This document shows, in pieces, positions 9,760 to 21,061 of a DNA stretch of 64,000 nt. Position numbers and translations under genes: made by a program. Position 1 is the stretch's first letter. The number at the start of each line of letters is the position of its first letter. Origin of the DNA: Leishmania infantum JPCM5 (lineage: Eukaryota > Euglenozoa > Kinetoplastea > Trypanosomatida > Trypanosomatidae); the NCBI RefSeq assembly GCF_000002875.2, contig NC_009390.2:2501-66500 (forward strand), in the 5' to 3' direction. The notes below the pieces were generated by a model that did not search any database, was not told the DNA's origin, and was given only the letters and a program-made list of their open reading frames with translations.

Positions 9760-11505
9760 ATGGCGACGAAAAAAGGAAAGGGAAAGAAGGCAACGTCTGC
9801 CAAGGCAAAGGCTGACGAGCTGCGTCTCATTCAGCTGCGTACCTTGGAGGCGGAAGCGGAGGAGTTTCAGCGGTCCGAAAATGAGCGTCGCCAGCACGAT
9901 GAGCAAGAGGAGCACATAGCATTTCTGCGCGATGAGCAGCTGCGCATTATGCACCAAAAAGACCGTCGTATTGAGGAGGTCATGCAGGAGCTCACCCGTG
10001 TGACGTCGGCGATGCAGGACGACAAGAGCAGTTATGAAAGCCAAATTCATCAACTGAGCACGCTGCGCGATGCGCTTCTGAATGAGGAAAACCTCCTTAA
10101 GGTGGAGATGGAGGAGCTGCATGGCATTCTGCAGCAGGAGCGCGGGAGTCACGCAGCGTATGCGCAGCAGCTACGCGAAACATTGGAGACGGAGCGAAGT
10201 CTGCATCAGGAAGAAAGGCAGCACCTCCGGTCCCAGGTGTGCGAGGCAACGGCTGGCATGGAGGACAGCAAGCGGCAATTGCAACTTGCCTGCGAGTTGC
10301 GGGAATCAGCGGAGCACGAGTTCAAGGTGAAGGTGCGCGACCTGGAGAGGGAACTTGAAAAGGCGCTTACAATGAACAAGGCTCTACAGGATGCCGTGGA
10401 GGGGCGTGAGATCGAAGACCGCAAGAACGTGACGCTGCTGCAGCTGTTGAATGTGCAGCTGGAGTCAGACAAGCGGCGGTATGAGGAAGACCTCTGCGAG
10501 GAGCGTGAGCGCACGAGCCGTACCCAAGAGGAGGTAATCAACCTTGAGGCGAAACTAAAGGAAACCCAGCGTGAACTGGACACCTTCAAGGAGGAAGCGC
10601 GGACAGCGCGGCAGTCGTGTGTGGACGAACTGCACGAGTGCAAGCTGCTCACGGAGCAGTTGAAGTTCGACGCAAAGTATCTGCAGAGTGAGATGGAGTC
10701 AATGCGTGCCGAGCACGTCGCCGAAGTGGAGAAGAGAGAGGCGGCCCAGGCGGCGATGCAGGCGGAGCTGCAGCAGTGCCGGGTAGAGCTGGAGGCGTCG
10801 CAAAGGAAGAACGACGAGTTGGAGTCGCTGCTGGTGCGCAAAGAGCGGGAGCACTTCGACAAGGTCACGTTTCTTAACGCGCAGGTCGCGAATGGTCGCA
10901 CCGCTATTGAGCAACTGCAGGGCAAAATGGAGAAGGAACGGGTCAAGCACGGGAACGAGCTGCAGCGGCACAATGATACGATTCAGCAGTCCATGCAAGA
11001 GCTGGAGCGAATCAACAGCGCTGAGAGCGCCCAAGCGAGGGAGCGGCATATGTACGAGCAGCAGCTGATAACCGACCTGGATAAGTTCAAGGAGACCATC
11101 AGGGATCTGCGCACGCGCATGGTGGCGAAGGACGAGGCGTATGAGCAGCTACGAGAGCTGAAGGAGGGCGAGATCGAGCGGCTGCGGGGCATTCTAGACG
11201 CGCACTTCATCCCGCACCGCCAAAATGTGGAGGTGCCCCGCGAAAGCAGCCGAGTAGACGAGCTCTTTTTGGTGTCAGAGCAACTTCGGGCACTGAAGAA
11301 GGAGATGGCGCTGAAAGAGACGGCTGCGAAGGAGACGGAAAGGTGGCTGCGTGCACGCATTGCAGAGCAGGTCGAGGTGATTGACTCCCTCCAGCTTGAC
11401 CTCAAGCGCACCGAGCTCTCCCGAAACGAGGGCATTCGTACACTAAAGGACGAAGTCGAGAGGCTGCGCAAGACACTCGAAGTCCACTGCATACCATGCT
11501 CGTAG
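9760..11505 (+). CDS. Coiled-coil protein with Lys-rich N-terminus, probably cytoskeletal
   Basis: The 581-residue protein starts with a short Lys/Gly-rich segment and is then coiled coil almost throughout. A short motif (ERLR, two residues, L, acidic residue, H, IP) occurs near nt 11170-11217 and again at the extreme C-terminus near nt 11455-11500. Lys-rich start plus continuous coiled coil is common in axonemal and basal-body proteins, so a flagellar role is plausible but unproven. The start at 9760 is the first ATG; a TTG at 9739 was not used. No enzymatic motif is present. Confidence 0.85.
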   Translation: MATKKGKGKKATSAKAKADELRLIQLRTLEAEAEEFQRSENERRQHDEQEEHIAFLRDEQLRIMHQKDRRIEEVMQELTRVTSAMQDDKSSYESQIHQLSTLRDALLNEENLLKVEMEELHGILQQERGSHAAYAQQLRETLETERSLHQEERQHLRSQVCEATAGMEDSKRQLQLACELRESAEHEFKVKVRDLERELEKALTMNKALQDAVEGREIEDRKNVTLLQLLNVQLESDKRRYEEDLCEERERTSRTQEEVINLEAKLKETQRELDTFKEEARTARQSCVDELHECKLLTEQLKFDAKYLQSEMESMRAEHVAEVEKREAAQAAMQAELQQCRVELEASQRKNDELESLLVRKEREHFDKVTFLNAQVANGRTAIEQLQGKMEKERVKHGNELQRHNDTIQQSMQELERINSAESAQARERHMYEQQLITDLDKFKETIRDLRTRMVAKDEAYEQLRELKEGEIERLRGILDAHFIPHRQNVEVPRESSRVDELFLVSEQLRALKKEMALKETAAKETERWLRARIAEQVEVIDSLQLDLKRTELSRNEGIRTLKDEVERLRKTLEVHCIPCS

Positions 11506-12703
11506 CCAGCGGCGGCTCTGCCTGCTGTTTGTCTCTGTGTTGTTTGTGCGGCCTCTCCGGTGGCGCTGCATATGCTCGTGTCTTTCTGTATCCCGTCATC
11601 GTGGTGTGTGGGTGGGTGGGTGCGTGACCTCATCTGTTCTCAATGTAAAGTACATTTATGTGTTTCGTGTTGGTGCATTTTGTATGCGTCAAGTTTGGCC
11701 TCGTCCTCCTTGGGCTTCTCCTCCTTTTACTCTTTTTCCTTGTTTGCGGTGATGGATGTAGACAAGAGACAAACACATATACACACACGCACACCCCAGG
11801 GTGTCGACCAGCAAAAGCGGGGAGGGGGCATGTAGGAGAGAAAATCCTGAGTGAGGTTGTGCTCTCGTGTTCGTGATGCCACTGAACTGTCCGCCTCTCA
11901 CCCACTATGTATTCTCGTTTTGTTCTCGTTTTTTTTTGCTCCTTGCCGCGCGAGGCGGTGGGACAACGATCATGATACATCGGCCCTCTGCTAAGCTCAT
12001 TCGCTTTTACACTCTGTTCTTCTGTTGTGTGTGTGCGCGCTGTTGAAAGTGCCACATCAAAAGCGGAGGGGACGCTGTTTGAAAAATGTACGTTTCTCAT
12101 GTAGAATGTTGTCACCTTGGTCAGCTTCAAGCCTCTCTTCCACCCCCCGACACTGCTCACGGACGCGGTAAGTACCCCCTAGAGGCGCCCCCGGTGCAGC
12201 AGGAGGCTTTGTGAGTGTGTAGCACATGCAAAGGTGCATCCATCTGCGCGGTCTTTAGATGTGCTAGTCTCTGCGCATGAGGTGGATCCGGAAGAGGGAA
12301 GGGGAGGGGTGAGAACAGAGGATGAGGCTGGAGGTATACGGCGAGGCTACCACACCATCTCTTACTTCCCCCTTCTCTCAAAAGTGCCGCACTCTTTTCA
12401 CTCCGTTTCTCGATTCCGGGCCCACTTCCTTCCATGTATGTGTTGTCTCGTTGCCCTTCCGCGCCTAATGTTTCCAGTCGTTCTCCCTCTGCTCGTCGCT
12501 GTGCCTGCGCCCAACTCTCGCCGGGCTTGCTGCTTTCATTCTTTTTTTTTCTCCTCTGTTTCCTAGAAGGGGCGCCTCCGAGCTCCGAATCGAAAACAAG
12601 TTGCGCGTACCCACGCTGCAGCGCGGACACGATTCCTTGCCCACACCGTCCCCCACACACACACAAAGGCACACATACACACAGACCCACACAAAGACGA
12701 ACG
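11506..12703. other. Intergenic spacer
   Basis: About 1.2 kb of CT-rich, TG-rich and CA-rich DNA, including a CA-rich stretch just before the next start. No supported gene. Confidence 0.6.
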
Positions 12704-15205
12704 ATGCAGCCGAGCCCTAGGGGTAAGACGACCGGCGTCTACGGGGCGGAACGGATTCCGGGTAACTATGTCAAAACCCTGACCGGCGTTGTGCGGGGCG
12801 AGGAACTTTTCTGCCGTCCTGACTTGGAGCGGCCATGGCGATCAGCAGACAAGCAGCGCAGCGCTGCCACGATTGCGCTGAAGGAAAAGGAGATTGAGGA
12901 GCTGATGCGGCTGTGCTCCAACTTGCGAACGGAGCTTAGCAACACAAAAAGCGACTCTCTCTTCCTGGAGTACTCGCTGACGGAGAGAACCAAGTCGCAA
13001 CTGGCGGAAAAGCAAAATGAGGTGGATGCGCTGCAGCGGCGCGTGGAGGTGCTTGAGAAGGAGAAGAAGGAGTTTGCGGCAGCTACCGAGAGCCAAATTC
13101 GGCTTCTACGCTCGCAGGCGGAGAACGAGGCCATTGGTTTCAAGAACGAAGCACGCATCGCCACCGAGCGATGTGCGGAGCTGGTGAAAGCCTTCCAGAA
13201 GCAGCTCGAGGACGTCAAGGCAGCTGGTGTGCGGGAGGTGGATTTTGTGGAGGCCCGCTTCGCAGCAAAGGTCGATGAGGTAACCACGGAGCTCAAGTCC
13301 GTACGCGAGTCGAAAAAAGCCTTGGAGGAGCACTACCGTGCGGTGGAGGCGCAGTCGTCGAGCACGGTGCATCGCGTCGAGGCAGATTACAAGGAGAGAT
13401 TGCGGTTTTTGGAACAGCGGATTGAGGAGCAGCGGATCGAATACGAGGCCCAGCTCGCCAAGGAACGAAATGAAAAGGAGGCGGCAGTTGGTGAGTGGAA
13501 GAGAACAACCGAAAAAGTGGTCGTGCTGATCGCTGACAAGGAGGAACTGCTTCAGAAGCAGAAGCTGTGGAACAGCTATATTCTCTCCCACTTGGATACC
13601 TTCTACCATAGCTTCATCGCCGCCGCCCCCGAGCTGGCGGTGGATCCGGCTGGGGTGCAGCTCCAGCAGGTGCCAGGGCTCTACGCACCGCGCTGCGTTC
13701 TCGAAGATCCAGAGTCCAAGGTGAACGTTGAGCGCATAGCGTATCGCATTGCGCAGCTGAAGCTGTTGAAGGCGTTACAGCCACTAGGAGAAGCGGCGGT
13801 GCGGCGCGGTGCTAAGCCGCCGACTGCAGCTCAGCTGGACCAAGTCGTGGAAAGTCAAGAGCGTCTGTGGCGTGCGCTGAGCGAGCTCGAAGATCAGCAA
13901 AGTGAGCTGGAGGCGACGGTCCGCAACTTCACCTCGCGCCTATACTTCTTCAGCGACAATCTGGAAGAGTCTCTTCGCCGCGGCCCCAGGCCCGTTCCAC
14001 CGCCACTGCGCGATGTTGTCTTTCTGTGTCTGTGCGTTCCGAACGGGCGGGTACTGTGGGCAGCGAACACGGAGCTGATGCGGACGTCGGTGCAGCTGCT
14101 GTACAGCACCCTGCGGCTGAAGATGGGCGAGTACGGCGCTTACGAATGCTATAGCGACGATGTGTCGATGCTACTCGCGTTTGCTGATGCGACAGCGGCG
14201 TGCCGATTCTGCACCGAGAGTCAGGAGTGGCTTATGAGACTTCCCTGGCCAGCTGCCCTTCTGAAGCTGCCGGAGGCACAGGAGGAGCGGTCTGACGGTG
14301 GGCGGTTGGTGTATCGAGGCCTGCGAGTCTCCATGGCGCTCCACGCGGGTGAAGCCTACGTGGAACCGTCCGGCATCCCGCTGAACGGGGTGTACCGTAA
14401 CCACTACTACGGCAAGGCGGTCTCTCAACTGGTGCACCTTTGCTCTCTCACGCAAGGTGGTCAGATCATTGCGTCCATCGCGGCATGGAACCTGTGCGTG
14501 CGGCGGCAGCACGAACTCGGCGCTGTGGTGGCCAAGAGCCTTGGCACACTCCCCATTGCCTCCTTCAACAGCCAGTCAGGTGTTCAGGAAAAGCAGAACA
14601 TTGAGCTGCTGCAGATTCTTCCGATAGAGCTCGAAGACCGAACATTCACGCCTCCGGGCAAGGCAGTCATCCCCCCGGTGTCCTCCCTTACTGGGGTGAA
14701 GGAGTCCGTCCTAGCAGCCGAGGTGGCGGCAGTGGAGGCGCAACGCGAGCGGGTACACGATGCACTCGCCATTCTGCAGGAAGAGTGCAACAGCATTCAG
14801 AGCAGCATGGGCACTCTTGTCGCTCGTGCTCGAGCGGCTCTACCGCATTTTCACCTCCTGCCGCCGTCTGAAATGGTCACGCAGATGAACGATTTGTACA
14901 GCGTCATGGAAAGGGTGGCCGTGCGGGCTGAGGAGCTCTATACCGACTTGCAGGATGTTGCACACGCACAGGAAGAGCTGGGTGCGCAGGCACAAGGCAT
15001 CAAAGACTACCTCCAGCAGCAGGAAATATCCGCCGCCCGCGAGGATGACCTTCGCACGAAAACGGAGGCAGTACGGCGAAGCATGAATCACACGCTCCAG
15101 CTTGAGAAAGACCGGCACCGCGCTGAGACGGAGAGCCTTCAGCTTGCACTTCAAGATCGAGAGCAGTTGATCCGCAAACTGCATCAGGAGTCCCTGTCGC
15201 GATAG
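12704..15205 (+). CDS. Coiled-coil protein with degenerate class III nucleotidyl-cyclase-like domain
   Basis: The 833-residue protein has a coiled-coil N-terminal part (about 50-290), a helical linker, a class III cyclase-like domain (about 436-600) and a C-terminal coiled coil (about 670-833). Cyclase-family landmarks are the LWAANTELM segment, the AFADATAACRF helix, the WPAALLKLPEA insert, LRVSMALHAGE and the GGQIIAS strand. The metal-binding aspartates, the purine-selecting Lys and the Asn/Arg transition-state pair are replaced (for example CVPN for the FTDI region and VSQLVHL for VNRAARV). It is therefore probably a non-catalytic binding or scaffold module. There are no membrane segments, unlike the receptor-type cyclases of trypanosomatids. 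The start at 12704 is the first ATG after the CA/CT-rich leader; the open frame upstream is low-complexity leader sequence. Confidence 0.85.
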   Translation: MQPSPRGKTTGVYGAERIPGNYVKTLTGVVRGEELFCRPDLERPWRSADKQRSAATIALKEKEIEELMRLCSNLRTELSNTKSDSLFLEYSLTERTKSQLAEKQNEVDALQRRVEVLEKEKKEFAAATESQIRLLRSQAENEAIGFKNEARIATERCAELVKAFQKQLEDVKAAGVREVDFVEARFAAKVDEVTTELKSVRESKKALEEHYRAVEAQSSSTVHRVEADYKERLRFLEQRIEEQRIEYEAQLAKERNEKEAAVGEWKRTTEKVVVLIADKEELLQKQKLWNSYILSHLDTFYHSFIAAAPELAVDPAGVQLQQVPGLYAPRCVLEDPESKVNVERIAYRIAQLKLLKALQPLGEAAVRRGAKPPTAAQLDQVVESQERLWRALSELEDQQSELEATVRNFTSRLYFFSDNLEESLRRGPRPVPPPLRDVVFLCLCVPNGRVLWAANTELMRTSVQLLYSTLRLKMGEYGAYECYSDDVSMLLAFADATAACRFCTESQEWLMRLPWPAALLKLPEAQEERSDGGRLVYRGLRVSMALHAGEAYVEPSGIPLNGVYRNHYYGKAVSQLVHLCSLTQGGQIIASIAAWNLCVRRQHELGAVVAKSLGTLPIASFNSQSGVQEKQNIELLQILPIELEDRTFTPPGKAVIPPVSSLTGVKESVLAAEVAAVEAQRERVHDALAILQEECNSIQSSMGTLVARARAALPHFHLLPPSEMVTQMNDLYSVMERVAVRAEELYTDLQDVAHAQEELGAQAQGIKDYLQQQEISAAREDDLRTKTEAVRRSMNHTLQLEKDRHRAETESLQLALQDREQLIRKLHQESLSR

Positions 15206-16431
15206 ACCGTGCCAACCAGCAAGTCTTGTGCGCGGCGGAACCAGTGCGCGCAAGCCACCTCAACAGTTCTCTCTTCACCAGTACCGCAGAACGTCGTGCG
15301 AGCGATTCTGAAAAGTTCGGGATGCGGAGAAGGGCGACAAGAGCCGGAGCATAGATGCCATAGAACGGCGCCGGGAAGCCTAAGGCGTATGGGTGCCGCT
15401 CCATCGAGGTGTATTCCCCCTCTTCCCCATCACCACTCCTCCCGCTCTCTCACGTGTTTTTGTTCACCTCCAGGGCTGCTGTGCGACACCCGCCCACGAC
15501 AAGCACACACACGTGACGTGAAGCAGGTACGCTACCGGTACGTATCATACCCCCTCCCTTCCCCCTCCGTCCTCTGGCAGCGGCTTCCTCTCACCGCCGC
15601 GCGCTCTTCCTTCTCTCCCGTGCAGTCCGCAGTGAGAGCGCCATGAATGAAGCATAGAAGCTCAAAATGCAGAAGGGATGTGCACGTGTGCGTGAGTGTG
15701 TCTGCGCGTGAGGCAGCATGGAGGCATAGAGTCTTGCATTTGCAGGTTTTTTTCTCTGCATGCGTGCCCCAGACGTCAAGGTCAGGCTTCTTTTTTAGAT
15801 GCACCACGATGAAGGCCTACACGCAATCATGCACCTATACGCGCAAGGATAGAGAAACGGTGAAAACACGTGGAAGAGCTGTAGGAACGGGAAGCATCTC
15901 TTGCTTGCTCCTTTCGCCGTGACTGTCCTGCTACCCTCTAGGGACAATGTGGCTCACTGGTGCGCTGCGCTCTCTGCGCATGCTCTTGTTCTACTCGCCA
16001 AAACGGCCCGCTGATTTGTGATTTCCTTTCCCGAACTCCTTTTCCGTTTTCGCTCTAACATTCTCCTCTCCCACCGAAAAAAAAGCACCACGAAATGCGC
16101 GTGTGCGTGTACTCTGAGGAGCACTCAAACATTGATTTTGGCGTGTCCACCTTTTCTGCAGTCCCTTCACGGACACGCGCGGCGACGAGATTTTCCCTCG
16201 TCGAGTATCTTCATCGTTGCTACTCAGTGCACCAAAAGGAGTGAAAGCAGCTCAGCACGCAACATAAGCAATACGGCAAAGGACGGCAGAAGAGTGCGTA
16301 TCCACTTCACCTCTGTAGTGCAGCGCTGGCGAAAGTGTGTTTCACTGCCAATCCCTCGCTCGGTCGCCCGCCTCATCCTCTCTCCTGCGTCTCTCCCCTC
16401 TAGCGGCTTTCCCATTTGTCGACCGGGAGCC
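15206..16431. other. Intergenic spacer
   Basis: About 1.2 kb with CT-rich tracts. No supported gene. The right end holds the MVP splice acceptor candidate. Confidence 0.6.
16371..16403 (+). promoter_or_regulatory. Predicted trans-splice acceptor, MVP
   Basis: An almost pure CT tract ends in TAG at 16401-16403, 28 bases before ATG 16432. Confidence 0.5.
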
Positions 16432-18933
16432 ATGACTGATTCTGTCATCCGCATTAAGCGGTACCACTACATCCACATCTTGGACAACAACACCAACGTC
16501 ACTCGCACCATCTCCGGGCCCGTCGTCTACACGCGGAAGGAGCACGAGACATGCCTGTTTGACCCGTGCCCGTGCGTGTCGGTGCCGCCGCGTCACTACT
16601 GTGTTGTCAAGAATCCATGTGTGCGAGGTGAGGCGGGGGAGGTGGTGTTGGAGTCGTCGGGGCAGGTGAAGCTCCGTCTCGGCGACTCTGAGATCCGCTT
16701 TGAAGGCGAGCCTTTTCCCTTGTACCCCGGCGAAGAGTTGGACTGCAGGGACGGTAAAGGCGTGCAAAAGCTGCAGCTGATCCCGCCCAACACTGGCCTC
16801 CACGTGCGGTGCGTTCGCGACTTCAAAGATGCGGACAGGCGTGTCGGTGCGGGTACGGAGTGGATGGTGGCTGGGCCGCAAACGTACATCCCGCGCGTTG
16901 AGGTGGTGGTGGTGGAGGAGGTGAAGGCAACGGTCATTTATCCAAACACTGCCTTGCTGGTGCAGGCGAACGTCAACTTCACCGATCGATGCGGGGTGCC
17001 TCGGGTGGCGGGGGAAAAGTGGCTGGTGCGGGCATTGGGAGCGTATCTCAAATCTGTTGAGGAGACGGTCCTGGGCTTGATACAGGGTACCATGCTCAGC
17101 GACCTCAAGGCGCTGCGCCTGAGCGCCGTGCGCAGCTTCACCGATGTGTATGGGAAGGCGCGGCGGGCTGGGGAGCAGTGGCAGGTGACATTGAAGGACG
17201 CACCAGTGCACATCGTTGATGCCTACGAAACTAAGGTGGCCGATGTCGCCGCTGTCTCACTCAGCGCGAAGGAGTATGTGATCATTCACCACCCCGTCGA
17301 CGACACCGGCCATAACCGCTTCGGTGAGACGCTTGTGCGCCGTGGCGAGTGCACCTTTTTCCTGCAGCCAGGGGAGACAATGCCGCGCGGTGTCGAGCAG
17401 GTGCTCGTGGTCGGAAAGGAAGAGGCGCTGCTGCTGGAGGCGGTGTGTGAGTACCGTGACGGAGGTGAGAAGCGGCAGCCGGGCAGCCGATGGATGGTGC
17501 ACGGCCCTCTCGAGTACATCCCCGCCAACGAAGTGAAGCTGCTGGAGCACCGCCGTATGATGGCGCTGGACAAGAACGAGGGCATTTACATAATGAACAC
17601 GACAACGGGCGAGGTGCGTGCAGTCATTGGCAAGCCTTACATGCTGGATGTTAACGAGGTGCTGTGGGAGAAGCACCTGCCGCTCGCCGTCGAGGAGCTC
17701 CTCGAGTCTCCGAACGGCAGCATTCAAACGAGTGAGCGCAACCCCGGCTTTGTCAGCCACCGCGAAAAGTACCGTATTGTCCGATTCAACGTGCAGCACA
17801 ACGCTGCAGTGCAGATTTACGACTACCGCAAGAAGCAGCCGCGCATTGTGCTGGGCCCAAACCTTGTCATGCTGGCCCCGCATGAAGAGTTCACCGTGCT
17901 CTCGCTTAGCGGCGGCACTCCGAAGGTGCCGAACTCGTTGCAATCACTCCAGCTCTTTCTCGGGCCGCGCTTCTCGAGTGACACCATTGTCGTGGAGACG
18001 TCGGATCACGCTCGCCTACGCTTGCGGCTGTCGTACAACTGGTACTTTGACATCGACCGCGCCAACCCTAGTCGGAGGACTTTCTCGGTGCCGGACTTCA
18101 TCGGCGACTGCTGCAAGACCATCGCCAGCCGCGTGCGCGGCGCCGTCGCAGCCGAGGACTTCGACTCCTTTCACCGCAACTCTGCCAAAATCATCCGCAC
18201 TGCTGTCTTTGGCGTCGACGAGGCTGGCGAGACGAAGAAGAATCTGCGCTTCACCGCAAACGACTTTGTTGTGACGAACATCGATGTTCAGTCGTCGGAG
18301 CCGACGGACGAGAAGACGCGCGACAGCTTGCAGAAGTCCGTGCAGCTCGCGATTGAAATTACGACCAAGTCGCAAGAGGCGGCTGCACGTCATGGCAACG
18401 AGCTGAAGGACCAGGAGGCCAAAGGGCAGCTGGAGCGGCAGAAACTGCTTGACAAGATCGAAGTGGAGAATGCAAGGACAAAGTGGCTGGAGCTGCAGGC
18501 GAAGAGCGAGGCAGTGCAGGCGAGTGGGCAGTCCGTCGCGGAGGCAAAGGCGCGCGCAGAAGCGCTGTTCATCGAAGTGCGCTCTGAGATGCAGCAGGCG
18601 GAGATGCGGGCGAAAGCGTACCGTATCTCAGCGGAGGCAGAGCTGCAGAAGCTGCAGCAGCGACAAGCTCTGGAGCTCGAGTACACCCAGCGGCAGAATG
18701 AGATAGACGTTTCCAAGGCACGAGCGGCGGCTGAGGCAGAGGCGGAGAAGGTGAAGCGGATGGTTGACTGCATTGGCCGTGACACCTTGGTCGCCATCGC
18801 CCGCGCAGGTCCCGAGACACAGGTGAAGCTGCTGAGCAGCCTCGGCCTAAAGGGCTACCTCATCACCGACGGAAACAGTCCAGTCAATTTGTTTGGCACA
18901 GCGCAAGGAATGATTGGGGAGCCGAAGAAGTGA
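16432..18933 (+). CDS. MVP: Major vault protein
   Basis: The 833-residue protein has the MVP order of domains. Repeated vault (MVP) repeats fill about the first 500 residues, with recurring GPL/GPQ-x-YIP and 'G-x-x-W-x-V' elements. A shoulder domain lies around 515-620 (YNWYFDI region) and a long cap helix around 620-790, rich in Ala, Glu, Gln and Lys. Length is close to the roughly 850-residue animal proteins. MVP builds the barrel of cytoplasmic vault ribonucleoprotein particles, whose function is still debated. The start at 16432 follows a strong pyrimidine tract/AG and gives an N-terminus matching the first repeat. A SIDER-like repeat lies in the spacer after this gene. Confidence 0.95.
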   Translation: MTDSVIRIKRYHYIHILDNNTNVTRTISGPVVYTRKEHETCLFDPCPCVSVPPRHYCVVKNPCVRGEAGEVVLESSGQVKLRLGDSEIRFEGEPFPLYPGEELDCRDGKGVQKLQLIPPNTGLHVRCVRDFKDADRRVGAGTEWMVAGPQTYIPRVEVVVVEEVKATVIYPNTALLVQANVNFTDRCGVPRVAGEKWLVRALGAYLKSVEETVLGLIQGTMLSDLKALRLSAVRSFTDVYGKARRAGEQWQVTLKDAPVHIVDAYETKVADVAAVSLSAKEYVIIHHPVDDTGHNRFGETLVRRGECTFFLQPGETMPRGVEQVLVVGKEEALLLEAVCEYRDGGEKRQPGSRWMVHGPLEYIPANEVKLLEHRRMMALDKNEGIYIMNTTTGEVRAVIGKPYMLDVNEVLWEKHLPLAVEELLESPNGSIQTSERNPGFVSHREKYRIVRFNVQHNAAVQIYDYRKKQPRIVLGPNLVMLAPHEEFTVLSLSGGTPKVPNSLQSLQLFLGPRFSSDTIVVETSDHARLRLRLSYNWYFDIDRANPSRRTFSVPDFIGDCCKTIASRVRGAVAAEDFDSFHRNSAKIIRTAVFGVDEAGETKKNLRFTANDFVVTNIDVQSSEPTDEKTRDSLQKSVQLAIEITTKSQEAAARHGNELKDQEAKGQLERQKLLDKIEVENARTKWLELQAKSEAVQASGQSVAEAKARAEALFIEVRSEMQQAEMRAKAYRISAEAELQKLQQRQALELEYTQRQNEIDVSKARAAAEAEAEKVKRMVDCIGRDTLVAIARAGPETQVKLLSSLGLKGYLITDGNSPVNLFGTAQGMIGEPKK

Positions 18934-19810
18934 TTCAGCGGGCACTGCACCGCGCATCAGTACGCTGGCCTATCCTTGTCTGACCGCGCGCTTATGTGCG
19001 CCTCATTCCTACCTGCCCTCATTGTTAGAATGGTTGGGCGGGGCTTGCTCATGCGCATCCGTATTTCTCTTTACTGCTGGTTTCCAGCAGGTCCCTTCCT
19101 TTTCTTACGTGACCACCACTTCCGCGGGCTTCCCGTTCGCCTCTTTCTTTACTCAGCACTGTTTTGAACGTTTACCACAACAGAGAAGGGGGATGTACGC
19201 GCGCACCACCGGAAAACCGTGTCAGGGTGTACCACGGCTACTTGTATGTGAGCGCCCTTCTTTTTATTTCGCCGTTGCTTGTCGACTCGGTGGGTGGAGT
19301 GTCCCGGCCCGTTTCACTGTTTCCCCTCAGCGCTGCTCATTTTTCGACATCTTGATTGGCTCTCGTGTTTGCGTGTGCTGCGGGGAGGGAGGGGGCGCCT
19401 TGCCCGCCTCCCCCCGCTCTCTCGATTCCTTTTCCCTCTTGGCACACACTGGCCGTCTATGCCCTCCTCGCCAGCTTCCTCCTCTTCCGCTGCTTGACGC
19501 GTGCCAGATGCAGCGGTAGCGGCATTGAGGGAAGCAGGCGCAGCTTTCTTTTCCATAACACTCGTGCGCTCATGAATCCTCTGCGAGCGTGCCGCTGTGT
19601 TTTTCTCTCTACACTGCAGCACGCCTCATACCGATGGCATCAGTAGCCGTGGAAGAGAAGCGGAGTCCGACAGATGAGCGTAGCCGCGCAGCTCCTGCGG
19701 CTACCGCACCTGACGAGAAAGTTGCTGCGTGCGCAGATTCCAATGTGCCCTTGCACGGAAGATCACTTTTGGGTACCCTTATTGCTCTCCTACGTGGTGG
19801 AGTGCCCCTG

Positions 19811-20369
19811 GTGACGGGGGACGCCTCAGTGCGCCGTATCTCAGAGTCCAGCACCCCCCCCTCCACAGTCGCTGCGTTGGAAAGCCGGGCAGCCCTCCTA
19901 TGTCCCTGCCACGTGCCGAGCCGCTTCTGGTGGTGACGGGGCCAGGCGCCAACACTGCTGAAAACGACTGAGCGATGTGCCGCTGGTGGTGTCGGCGGTC
20001 AGGTCCTGGACGGCGCTGCGTCGGAGCGACCTGCGACCGTGTGAGCGCGCTTGTGCCATCCATGCGATCAGGCCGAGTGCCAGCGTGTCTCGTCCGGCCC
20101 CGACACTGCCTGCTGGTGTGGGGAACGCGAACCCCCCCCCCGACAGCAGCACCAGGTGCTGACCAGCGTGATGGGAGCGGCTGCGAGGCGACCTGCGAGA
20201 CGGTGGCGGGCGGAGAGGTTGAGGCAGGGGCCGCTCACAGATGGCCGCGTCAGCGCATGTGGTGCAACGCTTGTGTGCCGCTGCGTGGCACCTCGCGGAC
20301 GGGGCCTTGTGACAGGGGGCCGGCCGGACTGGCTTTGGAAGCACGTTGCACGGCCGAATGGACACGCTG
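19811..20369 (+). repeat. SIDER-like dispersed repeat, copy 1
   Basis: This copy matches the repeats at 28971, 38874 and 42467 nearly base for base from GGGGGACGCCTCAG through the segment before GGCACC. Its last 80 bases diverge and carry an extra GGGGGCCGGCC-type insertion before a similar GGCTTTGG...GGACACGC end. Length near 0.55 kb, position in a 3' UTR-like spacer and absence of coding capacity fit the SIDER retroposons of Leishmania. The subfamily (SIDER2 favoured from memory) is not proven. SIDER2 copies in 3' UTRs are linked to mRNA destabilisation. Confidence 0.75.
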
Positions 20370-20980
20370 AGATAAAAGATCAGTGGTGTGAAGCATCCTC
20401 TGCCGAGCTGTCATCTGGCTGATGGCGCTGATATGTAACGGTGAGGCGGTGATAGCACAGAGCGAGCATGCGCGCAAGGACAGCCACATCCGTAGATGTA
20501 TGCATGCATGTGTTCTACCGAGATGGCCCGCGACTGGTGAGTCCTTCGACGAGGTGAGTGGCCATCTTGATGCGAGGCATTTTTGCTCGTGCCTCTGGCT
20601 TGATGGCTGTGCTGCCTTCGCACTGCCTTGCCTGTTCGCTCTTCTCACTCAGGTCTGCTCTCTGCTTGTCTGCCTCTGGATACGTCTCTGAGTCCTAGAG
20701 CACCGTCACACAAATTGACCGCCATTGCAAAGACAGCAGGAGCAGCCGCGCGTTGCGACAACCACTGCATTGCCGAAGCATTAAAAAAAGAGAGACGCTT
20801 CACTAAGTGGTGGATCCTTCGTTGGCGCTGCCCACGTCACGGTGCGACTACAGAGCGCCTATTGATTTCTGCAGCGGAGCTCTCCTGTATTTCTCTCTGG
20901 TGTGTGACCGTGTTTCGCAGCCTGCAAAGCCTGTCTTTTTGACTCGAGAGCACCACAACTTCCGACGCAGCAGGCGCTGC

Positions 20981-21027
20981 TACCATCTCACCTCCTCTGC
21001 CCCCTCCTGCATTACTGTATACATTAG
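20981..21027 (+). promoter_or_regulatory. Predicted trans-splice acceptor, LC8
   Basis: A CCTCCT-rich tract at about 20984-21010 leads to TTAG ending at 21027, 34 bases before ATG 21062. A GTG upstream at 21032 would leave only four bases. Confidence 0.45.
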
Positions 21028-21061
21028 CTGAGTGCTGTGGACCCAGCTTCATCACGTCATC

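Larger units (their letters stand above)
18934..21061. other. Intergenic spacer with repeat copy 1
   Basis: About 2.1 kb between MVP and LC8. It contains the dispersed repeat at 19811-20369, probably within the MVP 3' UTR. The rest is CT-rich and GC-rich DNA without a supported gene. Confidence 0.65.

Noticed and set aside
12434..12703. Upstream extension of the cyclase-like protein
   Set aside because: The first 90 codons translate CT- and CA-rich leader; the first ATG followed by protein-like sequence is at 12704.
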